The notes under the pieces were generated by a model, which made no database searches, was not told the origin of the DNA, and was given only the letters and a program-made list of their open reading frames with translations. A stretch of DNA of 64,000 bases, taken from assembly GCF_026151205.1 (NCBI RefSeq), contig NC_087079.1:13826445-13890444 (forward strand), given 5' to 3'. Shown here in pieces: positions 19,895-33,411 of the stretch (position 1 is its first letter; each line of letters opens with the position of its first letter). The position numbers and the translations under genes are program-made. This DNA is from Bolinopsis microptera (lineage: Eukaryota > Ctenophora > Tentaculata > Lobata > Bolinopsidae).

Positions 19895-22800
19895 TTAATT
19901 GATTAAAAACAAGATTACTGTAAAGTATGCATGAATTTTGTTATATGAAGTAAAATAATAAATTGATTTGCTTTCCATCTTTCTGATTTTATGGATTGAC
20001 ATTCTAAGAAGATTGCTATTTCTCATATGGCCGGGTTCTTGTGTGATATCAATATACAATTATAATCTTCTGACCATTACTAATGACTATGGTATTATCA
20101 ACTTCTCGAAATTAAAAGCAAGTTTTTGACTAATAGTCTGTTCACTGATTCTGCAGATTATACGTTACAGACCCAATTATACTGTAAAACAGTAACTAAC
20201 ATATTACTGACAGATGACGGATTCGAGAGGCTGGTTTGGAGAGGTTGAGACAAAAAAGAAGAAAGAAATGTCGTTAAGGTGTTTTTTTAAAAAAAGGATT
20301 CACAATACCTAAATACTTTAATATAGGCCAAGATACATGTTTCTCAACTGATCTTTAGACAGTGTAAAAAATCTCCGAATTCTGTTATCGTCCCCAACAA
20401 AATAGAATGCAGACATCAAAAATATATAAAACGGTCGAGGAATTATAATCATGACAAATTTCCAAACTGCAACATCCTTATCGCTTGATGTACAGATAAC
20501 TACAAAACATGGGCTAGGTCACGTACGGGTGAATAAACACCCAGGTTTTGGGTACAGTTTGTATTTTAGTATTTTCACCTACTACTGCAGACTGCTAAAG
20601 ATTGCATGTCGACACTCCTGGTTGTGTTAATTCTGGGTTACCCTGTGATCCTCACGTAGAAAGTCTAAAAAGGACAGTTTTCTGCCAGAAATTCATTTTG
20701 AGATGCAATCCACTTCACTGTATCACTACACGTACGCCATACCATTTTATTGCACGGTTTGTGTAGAGGAAAAGAATTTTCCTCTCAACTTATAACAGCT
20801 TTAAGCTGTTAATCTGATTTATGTTTATTGCATGGCGGATCTATTGCATGGCAGGTTTTTATAAAGCTACCACGTTTGTTGTCTGGCCGTTTGTTTCACA
20901 GTGAGTGTGACGACATCCTGAAATTTATGCTTATTGTTCATACTTTAATCGTTATTTCATTTCACCAAACATAACTTGATACAACCATACGTTGAATTTT
21001 TTCTAATTTTCACTCCATCGGGCATTTTTAACTAATAATAACCAATTTAGATGATGTTTACCGCTGATAATAATAATATGACGATATTTATAAATTATTA
21101 ATGGGAGGAGTTATGAGCGTGGTATAAATTGCATCTGATGAATAACATGATCCGATTAATTTTCCCGAGGCCAGGCCTGAGCTTAAAATTGAATCACACG
21201 TAAACTATGGTTTCAATATTTCTTGTTCGAATGTTTTCCACCTCTTGCCAAGTTGTTGTAATAATGTTGTTTAAGTATTTTCTAACTGCTACCATCAATC
21301 ACTTGTCTGTCATATTATAAGAAAACATGATTATTGAAAACAATGTGCGTGTCTTCAAAGATCATTTCTAAAAGACCATCCCATATTATTTGTTAGCTTA
21401 TCTCATCAGTCATATGATTATGTGTATTTGAAGCACGTTTTACCGTTTACGCAGTTTCTCGAAAGGTAATTTAGGTCATTTCTTTTTTCGTATAAATACG
21501 ATTCACGGATAAATTTTATCTAATAAGGCTTTGATTTGAATTTCCACTTCCACATAGTAACGTTATCATGGACATAAAGAGATATAAATTCTAACACTTT
21601 TCTCCCGATTCCAAAATTCAACACCTGTCAACTCTTTGCTAATGCTCATTTTGAATTAAAGCTATTGCAACAGCTATTTGATATTAGAGGTGAGTATCCA
21701 AAAGTCGAGCGTACGTCGGTTGTCATCGCAATGTCACAAATAGCTCAATATAAGGTAGCGTACGTGTCGAGGATAAGACTCACTGACAAGATGGTAGTAT
21801 GCTAAAAAGATTGGCGCTTCGTGGATATCGATCAGCTCAGTCAGCTTGATATTGCCCTGGCTGGGATCCGAAGCAGGTCTGAAATAGTTAAATGTATCGG
21901 TGCAACCTACGTTTCAGCACAATTTGCAGTCTGGTTTATACGTCTAGCGGACCATTTGAAAGGCTTCCAACTTCATACTCGTATTTAGCAGTCAAAACAA
22001 CAGCTTGAGCTCTCGCGACCAGTCAACTTCAGGTTTGTAAAATGCAGACTAGGTAGGAATTATTTCTTACGCATTTTCTAAAACCCAATGTTTGTAGGTA
22101 GTTGAGAGTGCCGTGTTGACTGTTGACTGGACGCGTGGTTGTTTGACGTTTCCAAGACACGTACCAGTTTTGTCACTTAAAAACCACCGGTTTCTTTCAC
22201 AGCCACCATTCATGTCACTATCGGCTGTTATATTTGAACGTATAATGCCATTTCAAAACGCCGGCCATTTAGATCTTTTTTGCTTACATAATTTGACATA
22301 AAATCCAGAGTTTCCTCCAGCTTCACAACTTTCATATCACTTTCAGCTACTTATATTACTTAACATAAAAGTTCTAAAAGTTATATTATTGAAACCCCTT
22401 AATTGTGAGATGTCATGTTGTAACTTGTTCAGATGACCAACTTGGACTTCACCAAGACATCATACCCTTGTACCACGTTAAAACAATTTTAACTCTCGGT
22501 CCAATTAATCGAACGTCAGTTCATAGTTAGGAACACTGTTAGAATAGTTGTTGAAAACAAACTGATAGTTCCAGTTTTAACACCATGTGACATAAAAGGG
22601 AACACAGCCTGGACCAAAGTAGCTCACACTTTCTATATAAGTAGCTCTGTTTAAGAAGGTTTACTGGTTTGGACCAGGTGTATCAAGGCGGCCAACACGC
22701 ACGTTCAAGGTATCTGGTGTGTGTGCAGTGCCAATATTATACCGGCTGTCCTGTGGTGTTTTTGGCGCCCATAATATGATAGTGTTCCTGCTTTTCTTTC

Positions 22801-24638
22801 AACTGGCCAAATGACCTCCATCATGCAATAAACAGCAATACTTGGCAATAACGGCCCCTGAATAATAATGATTCATTCTGCTGTACATGGATACCTAATC
22901 AAAATTCCACTTATCAGAACTCTGATCCTTTTTATTTGATTCACATCCTAACTTCAGGAGTTCCCATTTTTTTGCAAGAATGCACTCTTTTGTCTTTTTG
23001 ACACATTTTTGTGTCGTACTGATTAATGCCGATCTGTCAAGCATTCTTGCTGTTTATAAGACATCGGTGACATGGCACATGCCAAATGCTCTGATGATCC
23101 CAACCAGCGGAGAGAAAAAGTATAAGGATTACTTCTAGTCATGGTGACCCATGTATTTCAAAGAAGGAACTTGCGGAATGCGGATCATATTGCCATTGGT
23201 TTCCCAATTTCATAATTTTGTCCAATTTAAGTTGCCACCAAGTGTCATGCACCTATGAATTGATCAGAATCAAAAATCGTTTGTGGCAATCATTCGAATC
23301 AAGGGGAAATTACTTTATAGTGGTAATATTCACGAAATATCAAGTATAGTCATAACATCGCAATTTACTATGCTTTATCACTGTTATAAACTTAACTATT
23401 TGCACAACTAAACCTTATCAGATTTCTCCTTTTTCAGTAGGTTAACTTCATTTTGCCCCCTTGATAAGACAAACGCTATGTTCAGCTGAGAGTTTCAGTG
23501 CGCCTACCTTGTCACCGGTGGCAACACCCAGCAAAACTGGACAGTAACGTAAGCTAGGCATGTTGTTGTGTTGGTTTAACTACAAGTTAGGTTTCAGTTG
23601 TTCGAATTATACTAGCTGTTACAAGCAACACTGCAGTGCCGCTTTCGCGGCGGGAATACAAAGAAGTTGGAAAATATAGTGTTGTTATTTTATATAAAAA
23701 TATAGTGTTGTTATTTATTTATTTTATATCAGCCGGCTATTTCAGTTGCTGATTTTAACTTTTTAATCCGATCAAGGCAGATGAGTTTTTGTTCGTTATT
23801 ACGGCTTCTTCAAAAAGGCTTGTTTTGAATTTTTCGATTTAAAGGTTGAATATTAAAATGGAGTGATTGTAATAAATGCAGTAAATTTTTGAAATTCGTA
23901 AACGGTACCAGCTTTTGATATTTTTGTCATTCTTTAACTTCGACACTTGGTTTTTCTTCTGCTCCGAAACTAGCACGAAATTTATAGACGCTTTAAGACC
24001 AGTTTACAACCCTCAAAATTTTCAAAGCAGCGTAATTTTAATGACCAAGCACCAGAACCGAAAAACGATGAATCGATTTTTTGTAGCAATCGACCGATTT
24101 ACTTTATCATCAGCATTTTTATCAAACGAACATAATCTCAAATCATTTGTTATATACAAAAGTGTTGAAAATTTAAAACCCGAAGAATAATTGTCATCAC
24201 CTTCACGTTAATTATCATCCCTAACATTTATAGCTCCGGAAACCTCAGAATCGAACATAAGTGCTCAAATTCCAGGACCAGTACCACACAATGATCGCTC
24301 CAACTGGTCGAAATTTACAAACGAATCATAATTCTTCTAATGAACCGTCGCGCTGCCTTGTTGACAGTCAGAAGCTATTTAGGATCCCATTTTCAGTATG
24401 AACACTGAATACCTTGCCACACCACACACAAATACACAAATATCAACGTTTGTTTACCACCAGTGCATTTTCATCTTGTTGTTTTGCTCCATTGTTAATT
24501 TGTTTGATATGTTTTGATTTTCATAAATAATACGAAGTACTTAATGCTTGAAATCGGTGAAGACCCTTTGCCTTGACATCAGATATAAAATGTGAGGTTT
24601 AAATCAGTAAACTAAAACCACCTAGGCCTAGAAAGATC
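19894..24638. other. Long spacer, possible 5' regulatory region of twinfilin
   Basis: No coding exon recognised. A TATATAAG at 22634-22641 closely matches the context of the TATA box before twinfilin exon 1d and could mark a further start site with a non-coding exon. The small open frame at 23915-24190 lies in the tandem duplication and is not conserved in the second copy. Confidence 0.4.
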
Positions 24639-24744
24639 ATGCTCAGAAGACCACAGGTTCAAGAAAAGGTAAAAGCGTTTAATGGCCTAACAGAATCGCT
24701 GCATCTAACTGACTTTGGGTTTGGTGGCGAAATCATTAACCATC
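24639..24744 (+). CDS. Candidate alternative first exon 1b of twinfilin
   Basis: ATG 24639 to a GTAAGT donor at 24745 gives 35 codons plus one base (phase 1). The peptide begins MLRRPQVQEKVKAFNGL and ends IINH. It is nearly the same peptide as exon 1c and shares RRPQVQ-K with the start of exon 1d. TATAAAA lies at 24584-24590. Its phase matches the acceptor of twinfilin exon 2 at 28294, so it would encode an alternative N-terminus. It could alternatively be the remnant of a duplicated gene. Confidence 0.65.
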
Positions 24745-24864
24745 GTAAGTTTTCGATAAGCTCTGCTATATTTTGTTAGCATTTCTGCTAATGAAGTTGA
24801 TAAAATTGTTTATCCTCTGCGAGGCGTCGCATCCTCCAGTATCCAACTAAAAGTAAGATTTGTT

Positions 24865-24943
24865 TGACACGTGACAACGATTATAGGATATTATTGGTGA
24901 TCGCTGCTGGAAGCTGATGGGCTAGTCGAGCTGTCACGCGTCA
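24865..24943. mobile_element. Small MITE with TGACACGTGA ends, copy 1
   Basis: 79 bp with inverted ends TGACACGTGACA / TGTCACGCGTCA and a shared centre (GCTG-AAGCTGAT-GG) with 49424-49497. It is absent from the second copy of the local tandem duplication, so it may have inserted after that duplication. Confidence 0.6.
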
Positions 24944-26221
24944 GAAAGGACGCGATCTCTTTTCAATCACTTCTTCGAGTTCTACAAGAAGGTGCTATCA
25001 GAGGTGCTAGAAGTTTCTGTACGTCTTTGACAACTCTTTCAGTCTTTGATCATGCATAAGTGCTCTTCATGTCTTAAAGTTAAACGCTATTCGTCATTAA
25101 AATCATTTTAATTATTTCAGTTACTTTTGCAACCTTAGATGTTTCAATTGCATATAGGCGCTATTTAATTCTAACCAAGTCTGCATAACATATTATTTTC
25201 TTCGAACTTGTCTGTTTCCTTTGCAACATTTTCGTAATAATATTAATCGCTGACCATAGCGAGTATGCCGAATATCAATATGTAGACAATAAAAAAGCCA
25301 GGTTTTCTACAACATCCGCATCAACATTCAACATCACAGCTTTTTACATGTCACACAATTTCAACTGTTACCAACAGTCTTCATAGTGCTTAAGGCATAA
25401 AACGTTCGTTTATCTAATGTAATCTGGGAAAGCCAAAGCCAATGAGACCATAATCATATCACACGTACGGATTATGGTCGGAAAAAATGGCCATAGCAGA
25501 GGAAAAACATTTAACAGTTTGCATTTAGTCCAGTATATTATTGTGTTCGGTACCAACCATGATGAACCAACGATATTTTTTCATTTTTAAAAATTCGACA
25601 CTTTCACTTTCGATTTTTCCACTACTCAGGAACTAACACAATATCTACAAAGCTTTTAAAACAGTTTACAACACTCAAATTTGTTAAAGCCACTGAATTT
25701 TAACTAATTTGTAACCAAAAGGAAACCTTAAAGTTTGAAAGACTTCTACAGTAAACGTTAATATTTATCAAACCCATGTTGTTGTGGGAGATGGGCCCAC
25801 TTAGGTGCATCCCCGAAAACCTTAAAGTATGTATTGCATCCAGTGAATGGCAAAACTCAACTTCAAGATTAATTATCAAACTTGAGATAAATTTCTCAGT
25901 AACCCCAGTTTTAAAGAAAACTCAAAGTCAAAATATTCGATCAGGACCACTATAATATAATCACTGATCGATAATTACAAACGAATCTTATAGCGAAAAA
26001 TTGCTCTTGTTGACAGTCAGTCCTCAGGATTAGCTATTGGTGAACACCAACTTTTGATTACCGATAGAGTTTTGCCTACTTGTTTTGCTTCACTGTAAAT
26101 GAACTTGTCGTGAATCAATGTTGATGCATAATATTTGATATATAATGGGGACATTTTGCTAAGATATCAGATAATGCAGTTTAAATTTGAAAAAACTTAA
26201 ACCACCTAGAAAAGTAAAAAG

Positions 26222-26327
26222 ATGCTCAAAAGACCACAGGTTCAGGAAAAGGTACAAGCATTTAATGGCCTCTCAGAATTGCTGTCATTGACTGACTTTG
26301 GGTTTGGTAGCGATTTCATAAATCATA
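26222..26327 (+). CDS. Candidate alternative first exon 1c of twinfilin
   Basis: Same length (106 nt) and same phase-1 end (AATCATA before GTAAGT) as exon 1b. The peptide begins MLKRPQVQEKVQAFNGL. Most differences from 1b are conservative amino-acid changes. TATATAAT lies at 26139-26146, about 75 bp upstream of the ATG, suggesting its own promoter. Confidence 0.65.
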
Positions 26328-27513
26328 GTAAGTTTTAGATGAGCCATTATGTGAGTAATCCAGTGTTTGTGATGGTGGAAGGGATGCAATTCTAACAGCG
26401 TCAAAGTCAAAGTAATTTGTTAGATGACTTCAAACTGCACTTTCATTTTAACCGCACGTAAAAGCATTCTCAGATCATTGATTTATTTCCATCGTCCGAT
26501 ATTCTATCAATTTTGATTTTGATTTTTCGATCTCTCAATTTCATGGATTGATTCACTCTTATATTAAGATCGGTAACTTATAATCTTTGTATGAACAGTT
26601 AATTTTTCTGTCATCATTTATATATTTCATTGCTATTAGGGCACTATTTAATTACCAATTCTGTAACTTTCCTCGAACCAAATTTCATATTCCACCCGCA
26701 GTATGTGACTATTGGTAGTATTCGCAATGAACGCTACCACAACACCGAATATGCCATCAACCAAGCAGGTCAAGCTTTTATTTCAAGCTTTATTTCCCCC
26801 TAAATCCGCTTCAACACCGCTGCGATTAACGTGTCACTTAATTTCAACAGTTGCCTACAGTCTACAGAAGCTGTACTATAAGGTGTGAAATTTTCGTTTC
26901 TCTAGAAACGTACTACTGACTACTAGGACAATGAGGCCATATTTCATACGGTCTACAAAAAACACGGCCCGGCCATTTCACCGGGAAGTTGGTTAGCTCT
27001 CCCAATTTATCCACGCGTAAGAATAATGCAGGAGGCGACAATTGAGTCCAATTAAAGTTTAAAAGTGAAATTTAGTGGCAGGACGATGGCATTGCTTTTA
27101 AAACAGTTCCTGGTACATTCGTCTATGAAAGGGAGCCATTCGACAAAAGGTGAACACTCACCACCGAATAATATCAAGCCACCAACCAGGTGATGACAAT
27201 TCGACAATTTACCCGACAAAAAGAACTACTTAAATAAAAATTTGCGGTAAGTGTTTGGTAGTGACGCTGTTAAAGATTGGCAAGCTGGCAATTTAATGTT
27301 CCTCAAACATGTGATGAACGTAATTTCTGACATATGACTGAGAAGAGAAGAAAGGCCACATTATTAACTGTTAAACATATGTGTGGAGAGAAAGATAGAG
27401 AGAGAATGAGGGCCGGGGAAGTGTACATAACTGCCGTACTACTGCAATATAAATTGCATTAAATACGTGTTGAGACACACGCACTTATTATAGTACAACT
27501 CTTGCTTCAGCTC

Positions 27514-27521
27514 TATATAAG
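27514..27521 (+). promoter_or_regulatory. TATA box before twinfilin exon 1d
   Basis: TATATAAG about 200 bp upstream of the ATG at 27724, in a stretch otherwise free of coding signals. Confidence 0.5.
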
Positions 27522-27723
27522 TATATAGGCGTGTACATTGTGTGTCGTTGTTGTTGCGTTGTTGAGGGAGTTGAGAGCTGGAGCTACCGATGGAATGTCA
27601 GTAGAGTAATATACTGTATCATCCGAGCTAACGTTGGGATCCACTCCGCGCAAACACAGTCTCTGTCGATTCTTCTTTTTTCCGTGTCAGACTCTCTAAA
27701 TTTGTCGCTCTTCTCTTATGACC

Positions 27724-30700
27724 ATGGCGTCGGTTGCGAGACGGCCTCAGGTCCAGCAAAAGGCTGGGCTCTTTGAGGCATACCAACTAGGGGGCGAAGT
27801 CCCGGAATTACGAACAGTCGACTCGTCGACTGCAGGTAACTATGTGCGATAAATATGAATGATACTGTTCAGACTTACATTTATTCAAGATCCCTGAGTT
27901 GTTCACGGAGTATTAACGTACGGCTTCAACAGATACCTGTGCGTATATTTCCCTTTCATTTGTGACAGCATAAGTCTAATGTTATATGCACTTCGTGTAA
28001 TTGTTGTAGAGCAAGTAGAAATTACTACTGACATCGCTATTCGTTTTCACAGAGTGTCCGTTTAGCTTAAGTTTGACCTTTCTTTCCGTCACCAGCTGAG
28101 GCCGTATAATCAAATCTACATGGTTGTCGGAGTGAGCTGTCCTCTACGACCTTTATGTAATCCTATTGTTTAATGTTTAATTCTAGTGAAGCTGTCAAGT
28201 GATTTAATGTAAAAAGCTTATCAAACTCTATACGACTAGGCTTTCCTTTTTAAAGTAACCGCTGTAAATTGTGTTGAAACAGATTCGTTTCAGATGCTAC
28301 AGAAAATCTGGGAAATGATAATCCAAATAAACTCGGATCCCAGGCTGTCAAAGGTAATAAATCTACAAAGGAATCTTTAAACCGCCAGAAAAACTTTCGG
28401 ATATATCATATATTCATCATTCACTTTGTAAACTTTAGGTTTTTACCATAGACTGTAAGTGTAAGCGCACCGCTTTTAATTTGATTGCCAAAGTTATGAG
28501 ACCTCGGAAAGACCGTCCTTAAAATTTTATGTTTTTCAGCCCATCCCTCCTTGATAGAGTACATCACCAGCAACTACTATGATCGGGTTATGAAGGTCGT
28601 CATCAAAGACGGTAAGTTTCCTTTAGTACACATTATATTTTTAGAACTGACTTTATTAATGAAAACATTAAATATGTTCCTTACAGCGTTATTGCAATAT
28701 TTATTAAAACTATTTGCCTTGTGGGTTTTGCTAATAAGATGAGTTTTTGAAGCTTCTCAATGTTTTTGGTATAATCCCTGATCATTCCTGTTAAAATCCC
28801 TAACACACTATCTCCTTTCTCTCTAGGATATTTCTGTTTAGCATTTTGCCTGGGGCCTGACCAGAGTTGGGAGGATGACTACGATGATATGGTATTGGAA
28901 CTGCTAGATGATGACGAAAGTTGTTTTATAATCTACAGACTAGACGAGGCACGTGGAAGACATTTTGAACACGTGCTGATCACATGGCAACCGGAAGATG
29001 CTCCCGTAAGTTATTTACATCCAGATATTCAGTTACTTTCTAAACCAACTAGCTTCACTTACTTCTGGAATTCAGACTATTTATCACAATTTTAAACAAG
29101 ACTTTTGAGCCGATTTGTAAACTTAGTGACCTTATAATTCCTCTCCTAGGTGTCTGACAGGGCTGCATACACCACATCTAAATCAAACCTAATCGAGCTC
29201 TACGAAGAAGGGACATTCACTTACCGCCTAACCGGAGCAAATGACGTGAGTAAGTGGTTTCTTGGTGAATCAGATGTTAATAACTCGCGCAGCAATATCA
29301 TGCTTTTTACGGTTCCCAATGTTCGTATACTGTCAATACACGCAATTTTTAAACTCTTAGTTTAAGCCGTGAATGTTTTATAGTGTGACGTAGATTTCAA
29401 CGCTTTGAAATACGTGATGATGTCTGAGGGAGAGATCGAACCACTTAGCAAGTATGAAGAACTCAAACGAGAGGCCGTTTCAGAAGAGGTACGCGGTTTT
29501 TTATATACGATTTTTATTTTTAATATTAAACTTAAAGTGATAATAGGTATCTCACTGTCACGCGATTGGCAGCTTCAGAGAACAGGTGCTTCACTGCTGC
29601 AACCAGGCAACTACCTTCCTTCACTGCTGTTATCACGTGATTAATCGTGTGATACAACCATCAAATAATGGCAGCTGAGTTATAGTGGGTAGGTGAGAAT
29701 GCTGGTTTTAGATTTTATCAATATCCGGGAACGTTTGGTTATTGACTTTATAAGCGGCTGAATGTTCAAAGAACCTAGCTTCAGATATATGAAGTCTTTG
29801 TGCCTTGGCATCAATTTAAGATCAATCCACTGTAAGAGACAGGTACAAGATTTAGAGAACTTTACCATATAACCAAGCCATAAGCTGAACCAAGCATATT
29901 GTAGAAAATAAAGTTTGGCACTTTTTAAAAGAATTTGGTGACAATATCTTCAGCTTTGTACACTCATGCAGGTCTGTCAGCAGCTGCGACCCACGACCGG
30001 ACTAATTCAACCCAACGTTCAACACTTGTTCTTCTCAACAGAGTTTGAATGTCATGACTAATTGGCCACGCCGCATGCATGAGCATATTAGTACACATGT
30101 AAAAGTTACTGAAACCATTGACCTAGCACGACTTGTAAATTTATTATCTGTCTTTTTGTGAAGAAAATAGCCCTGGGCGAAGTAAAATAGTGAAAATACA
30201 TTTTGCAACACTTAATATCTTATGTTAGCAGTTCAAATACAATTTTGCAAACACTCTCCTTGGTGGAGCAACAAAGAACATTCCAGAGCAAGCCTTGTAT
30301 ATTTCTGAGTTCCTCTAAGTTCATGTTGGAAGTCTACATAAGCTGCCTAGTGCCTATTGAATACTTATTGAATATTGGTGACAGAGTTCCCCCACTATCT
30401 GGATCATTGGGTCAGGCTGTATCATGAGATTCTCCGTGATCACAGCAGAGTCGTGCTTGTTCACTGTTCAGTGGCCCACTCCCACAGATCTGTATTTCCA
30501 AACAGATGAGAAACTTGCCGGCACCGACAGTCACAGAGACAAAGGTAATTACGAAGGCCAATTTGCACATGCCTCCTCACGTTTTGACATGGCGACGGGT
30601 CACAATGGTACAGGCGCACGACTGTTCACATGCCGACTTTCTCACGACTTTCTAACTGCCGACTTTCTTAAAGAACTTTTTAAGGGTTTTTATATTCAGC

Positions 30701-33411
30701 CGGCATTTCATCGCATAATTTTTAACATGCCGCCACTTCATATCACTCATTTTTAATGGATTCTTTCTGCAAACATCCATCTCACAGCTTATTATATTTC
30801 AGAACTCACAACTGCTAGTAATTATAATAGGTATAATTCCCTGTTTTTATCTTCATCAGGTTTTACTTTGATTTACAAATAAACATGAACATGATGAGCG
30901 TTAATTATTTCAGGAGGTCGCCCGAAGCAGACAGATGAAGAAGATTCCAGATATAGATATGCAAGTTGATGATGATGCTATAAAAGAGATCAATAAATTT
31001 GTGAAAGGTTTCATCAACTTCGTACAATTCGTGAGTAAAATATTTGTCTTTAAAATGTGTACTTAATAAGATTAACATAAAACAATTAAAATCTTAGTTA
31101 TTCAGTTCGAGTTCATTTTTGGACTGTTACGATACGTTTAATGACTTGCTTTCAGAATCCAGATTCGGTGTACCGAGATTTGTGAAAGTGGCACTATCCA
31201 TATTTCACAGAGTTGTACCATATATTTGATTCACGGCTGTTCTGCATTGTTTTAGACAGTTCCGAGAAACAAAGCTATTAAAAGCAGCAATTTAAATTTG
31301 TATTCTTGGTTCTTTAAAGTATAAGGTTTCCACAAAAATAGCCAAGATTCCTTTCATGGTTTAAATGTTGAACCTAGATATAATATCTATACTGGGCGTA
31401 TTGTTAATTCGTAGAATTACCCTGCATATTGGAATGTGTAGAAACGAACCAGCAGTCCCATTTCTACTAAACACAAAGTTTTCAAAACCAATTGTGGTAG
31501 AGTGTATCACGTGATTAGAACTCAGTACTTTCTAGGCTACCTTCAGAATGACAGAATCAGGTACCGAATGTGATTATACTTACTCACCCTTTGACCTTTG
31601 TAGTGTAAACAGGCTTACTTGGTCAAGCTGTGCTGAATGTCGTCTATTCGTTGAAAGGTGGCTTCTCAGTCGCTTGGAATAGGTAAATGTGATAATGCCT
31701 TTTTTATTGGCTGAGTATATTGGCTGTTATGTTAGCAAATAATATCAATAATATTTGACTGATAATATCAACATCATTTAAGTCACATACTGGAATTTGT
31801 TAAGTGCGTAAAAGACTAAAATACATGATATTCAATAAATAAGAAATACCTTATTATATTAGTTGTTAATCACACGGCCACTGCCGGAAATAATTTCCCC
31901 GTACACGATCTGCAATACTTTTAGTTGTGAAACGTTAACCATTTATAAATTTAGCCGTTGACAAATGCAAACATTTGACCACGTGCGAAAGTTTCAACGT
32001 TCAAATAAATAACAAATGCTTTTACATTTTGGGACGATCATCAGGCGACTTGCTTATGCTACACGTTGCATATCCCTTTTGTGCCATGAGGCTACCAATC
32101 TAAATTCTGATTTTCAATTTTCGTTTTTTTATATTAATACAATTTTTAATATTTCGTTTTTAATGTATGCAGTATTTATGTGATGGCATCATATTGACAT
32201 TTTAAGTCACAAGTTTTAAAACCTGGTTTTTTAGTTTTTTGACACTATTTATTAGTATTTTCTCAATATAAATTTGACGTTTTACTAAAATGTGTCAACA
32301 ACAAATTTGGTGGTAAACAATTTTTAACCGAACAAAAAATTGATTTTATAACCAATAAGGTACATATCTTAACTGCCAACCCAATCAGGGTATTGACAAC
32401 AAAAAAGAGGTGATCCGCTGCTCTGACAGCAGAAACGTGAATGTCGATGAATTACCCGACAAGATGCCAGAAGCAGTTCCACGATTTAACCTCTACAGAT
32501 ACAGTCACGTTAAAGACGGCAAATTTACCGAATTTGTGCCAGGTAAACTAAATCCCCAATATTTCTACGCAATAGTTTCCACGCCGTCAACTTGAAACGG
32601 TTTAGTTTTTCAATCCTTAATTCCGAAAGAGACTCTCTTAGAAACAGGCTTTCTAAGAAAAATAGAACAACAGTCTGCACCAAAAGTAAGATCCAAACAA
32701 CAGAAGGTTCTCGAACCGACTATATTTAACTTTTACCCTCCATTTACACTTCAGTGTTTATCTACTACGTTCCGGAGGAGGGAACAGCCAAATCTAAGAG
32801 TCTGTACCCCTGTGCAATCGACGGATTCTTGAAGAAGCTGCAAAGTTATGGAGCAGACATAAAGCTTCGGGTAAGTAAAATGCACGGCAGAGTGCAGAAA
32901 GGTTGACCCGCACCTTATATTAATACTTTGAAGGTTGCCTAATGTGATGGCTGGTCAGTGGTCATGTTATAAGTAGCTGGTTTCTGGTTGGATGACACAG
33001 AGGCCTGTACGTAACTCCCACGGTTCAGCTAGTGTTTTATATACTGTAGTCTCCACAACCAACCTCCTGGACTTTCTTAAGAATAAGATTGAACCTCCTG
33101 GACTTTCTTAAGAATAAGATTGGACTTTCTTAAGAATAAGATTGGGTTCGCAAGAAGCCGGCTAATATAATTCACAAAATTGCAGTAACCATCGCTACAG
33201 GCTCTGACCTGGAACTAACCTAACTACTACAGGATTTAACATGTACACCTTTCAGCTGGAGTTCTCAGATCTACACGACATGACGGAGGGAGTTCTGTAC
33301 GAGCTGATATACCCACCAGACCGGTCGGAGCTGGAGAAGTCATTCCGAGAGATCAAACCTAAGAAACACGCTGGCAAGCGGGGCGGCTGGGTTAAAGTCC
33401 TACCCGTTTAA
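27724..33411 (+). CDS. TWF: Twinfilin (two ADF-H domains), 10 exons
   Basis: Exons: 27724-27835, 28294-28353, 28540-28611, 28827-29005, 29150-29245, 29384-29488, 30914-31030, 32389-32542, 32755-32870 and 33256-33411. All introns are GT-AG and the phases agree, giving 388 aa. Twinfilin binds ADP-actin monomers and capping protein through two ADF-homology domains in the cytosol. ADF-H 1 (about residues 58-190) includes FCLAFCLGPDQSWEDDYDD; ADF-H 2 (about 215-360) includes FIYYVPEEGTAKSKSLY. The tail ends with HAGKRGGWVKVLPV, matching the twinfilin C-terminal KRG motif. The N-terminus is about 50 residues longer than in vertebrates and is encoded by exons 1-2. The start ATG has a good context (GACCATGG). 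Three other first exons upstream could replace exon 1. Confidence 0.92.
33061..33144 (+). repeat. 30-bp tandem repeat in twinfilin intron 9
   Basis: Two full units and one partial unit of a repeat with core GGACTTTCTTAAGAATAAGA. Confidence 0.95.

Larger units (their letters stand above)
23930..26950 (+). repeat. Diverged tandem duplication carrying exons 1b and 1c
   Basis: Two copies about 1.58 kb apart share landmarks in the same order: CTTT-AA-CAGTTTACAAC-CTCAAA, TTACAAACGAATC, CTTGTTGACAGTCAG, the exon and, downstream, CAATGAG-CCATA. The edges are approximate. The exon is much better conserved than its surroundings, which suggests selection on its coding content. Confidence 0.7.

Noticed and set aside
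20213-20280. Possible further twinfilin first exon (MTDSRGWFGEVE...)
   Set aside because: Its best donor gives phase 2, which does not fit the phase-1 acceptor of exon 2, and it shares no motif with exons 1a-1d.
30424-30756. 110-codon frame in twinfilin intron 6
   Set aside because: Lies between well-supported exons, shows no domain and no flanking splice sites that keep the twinfilin frame.
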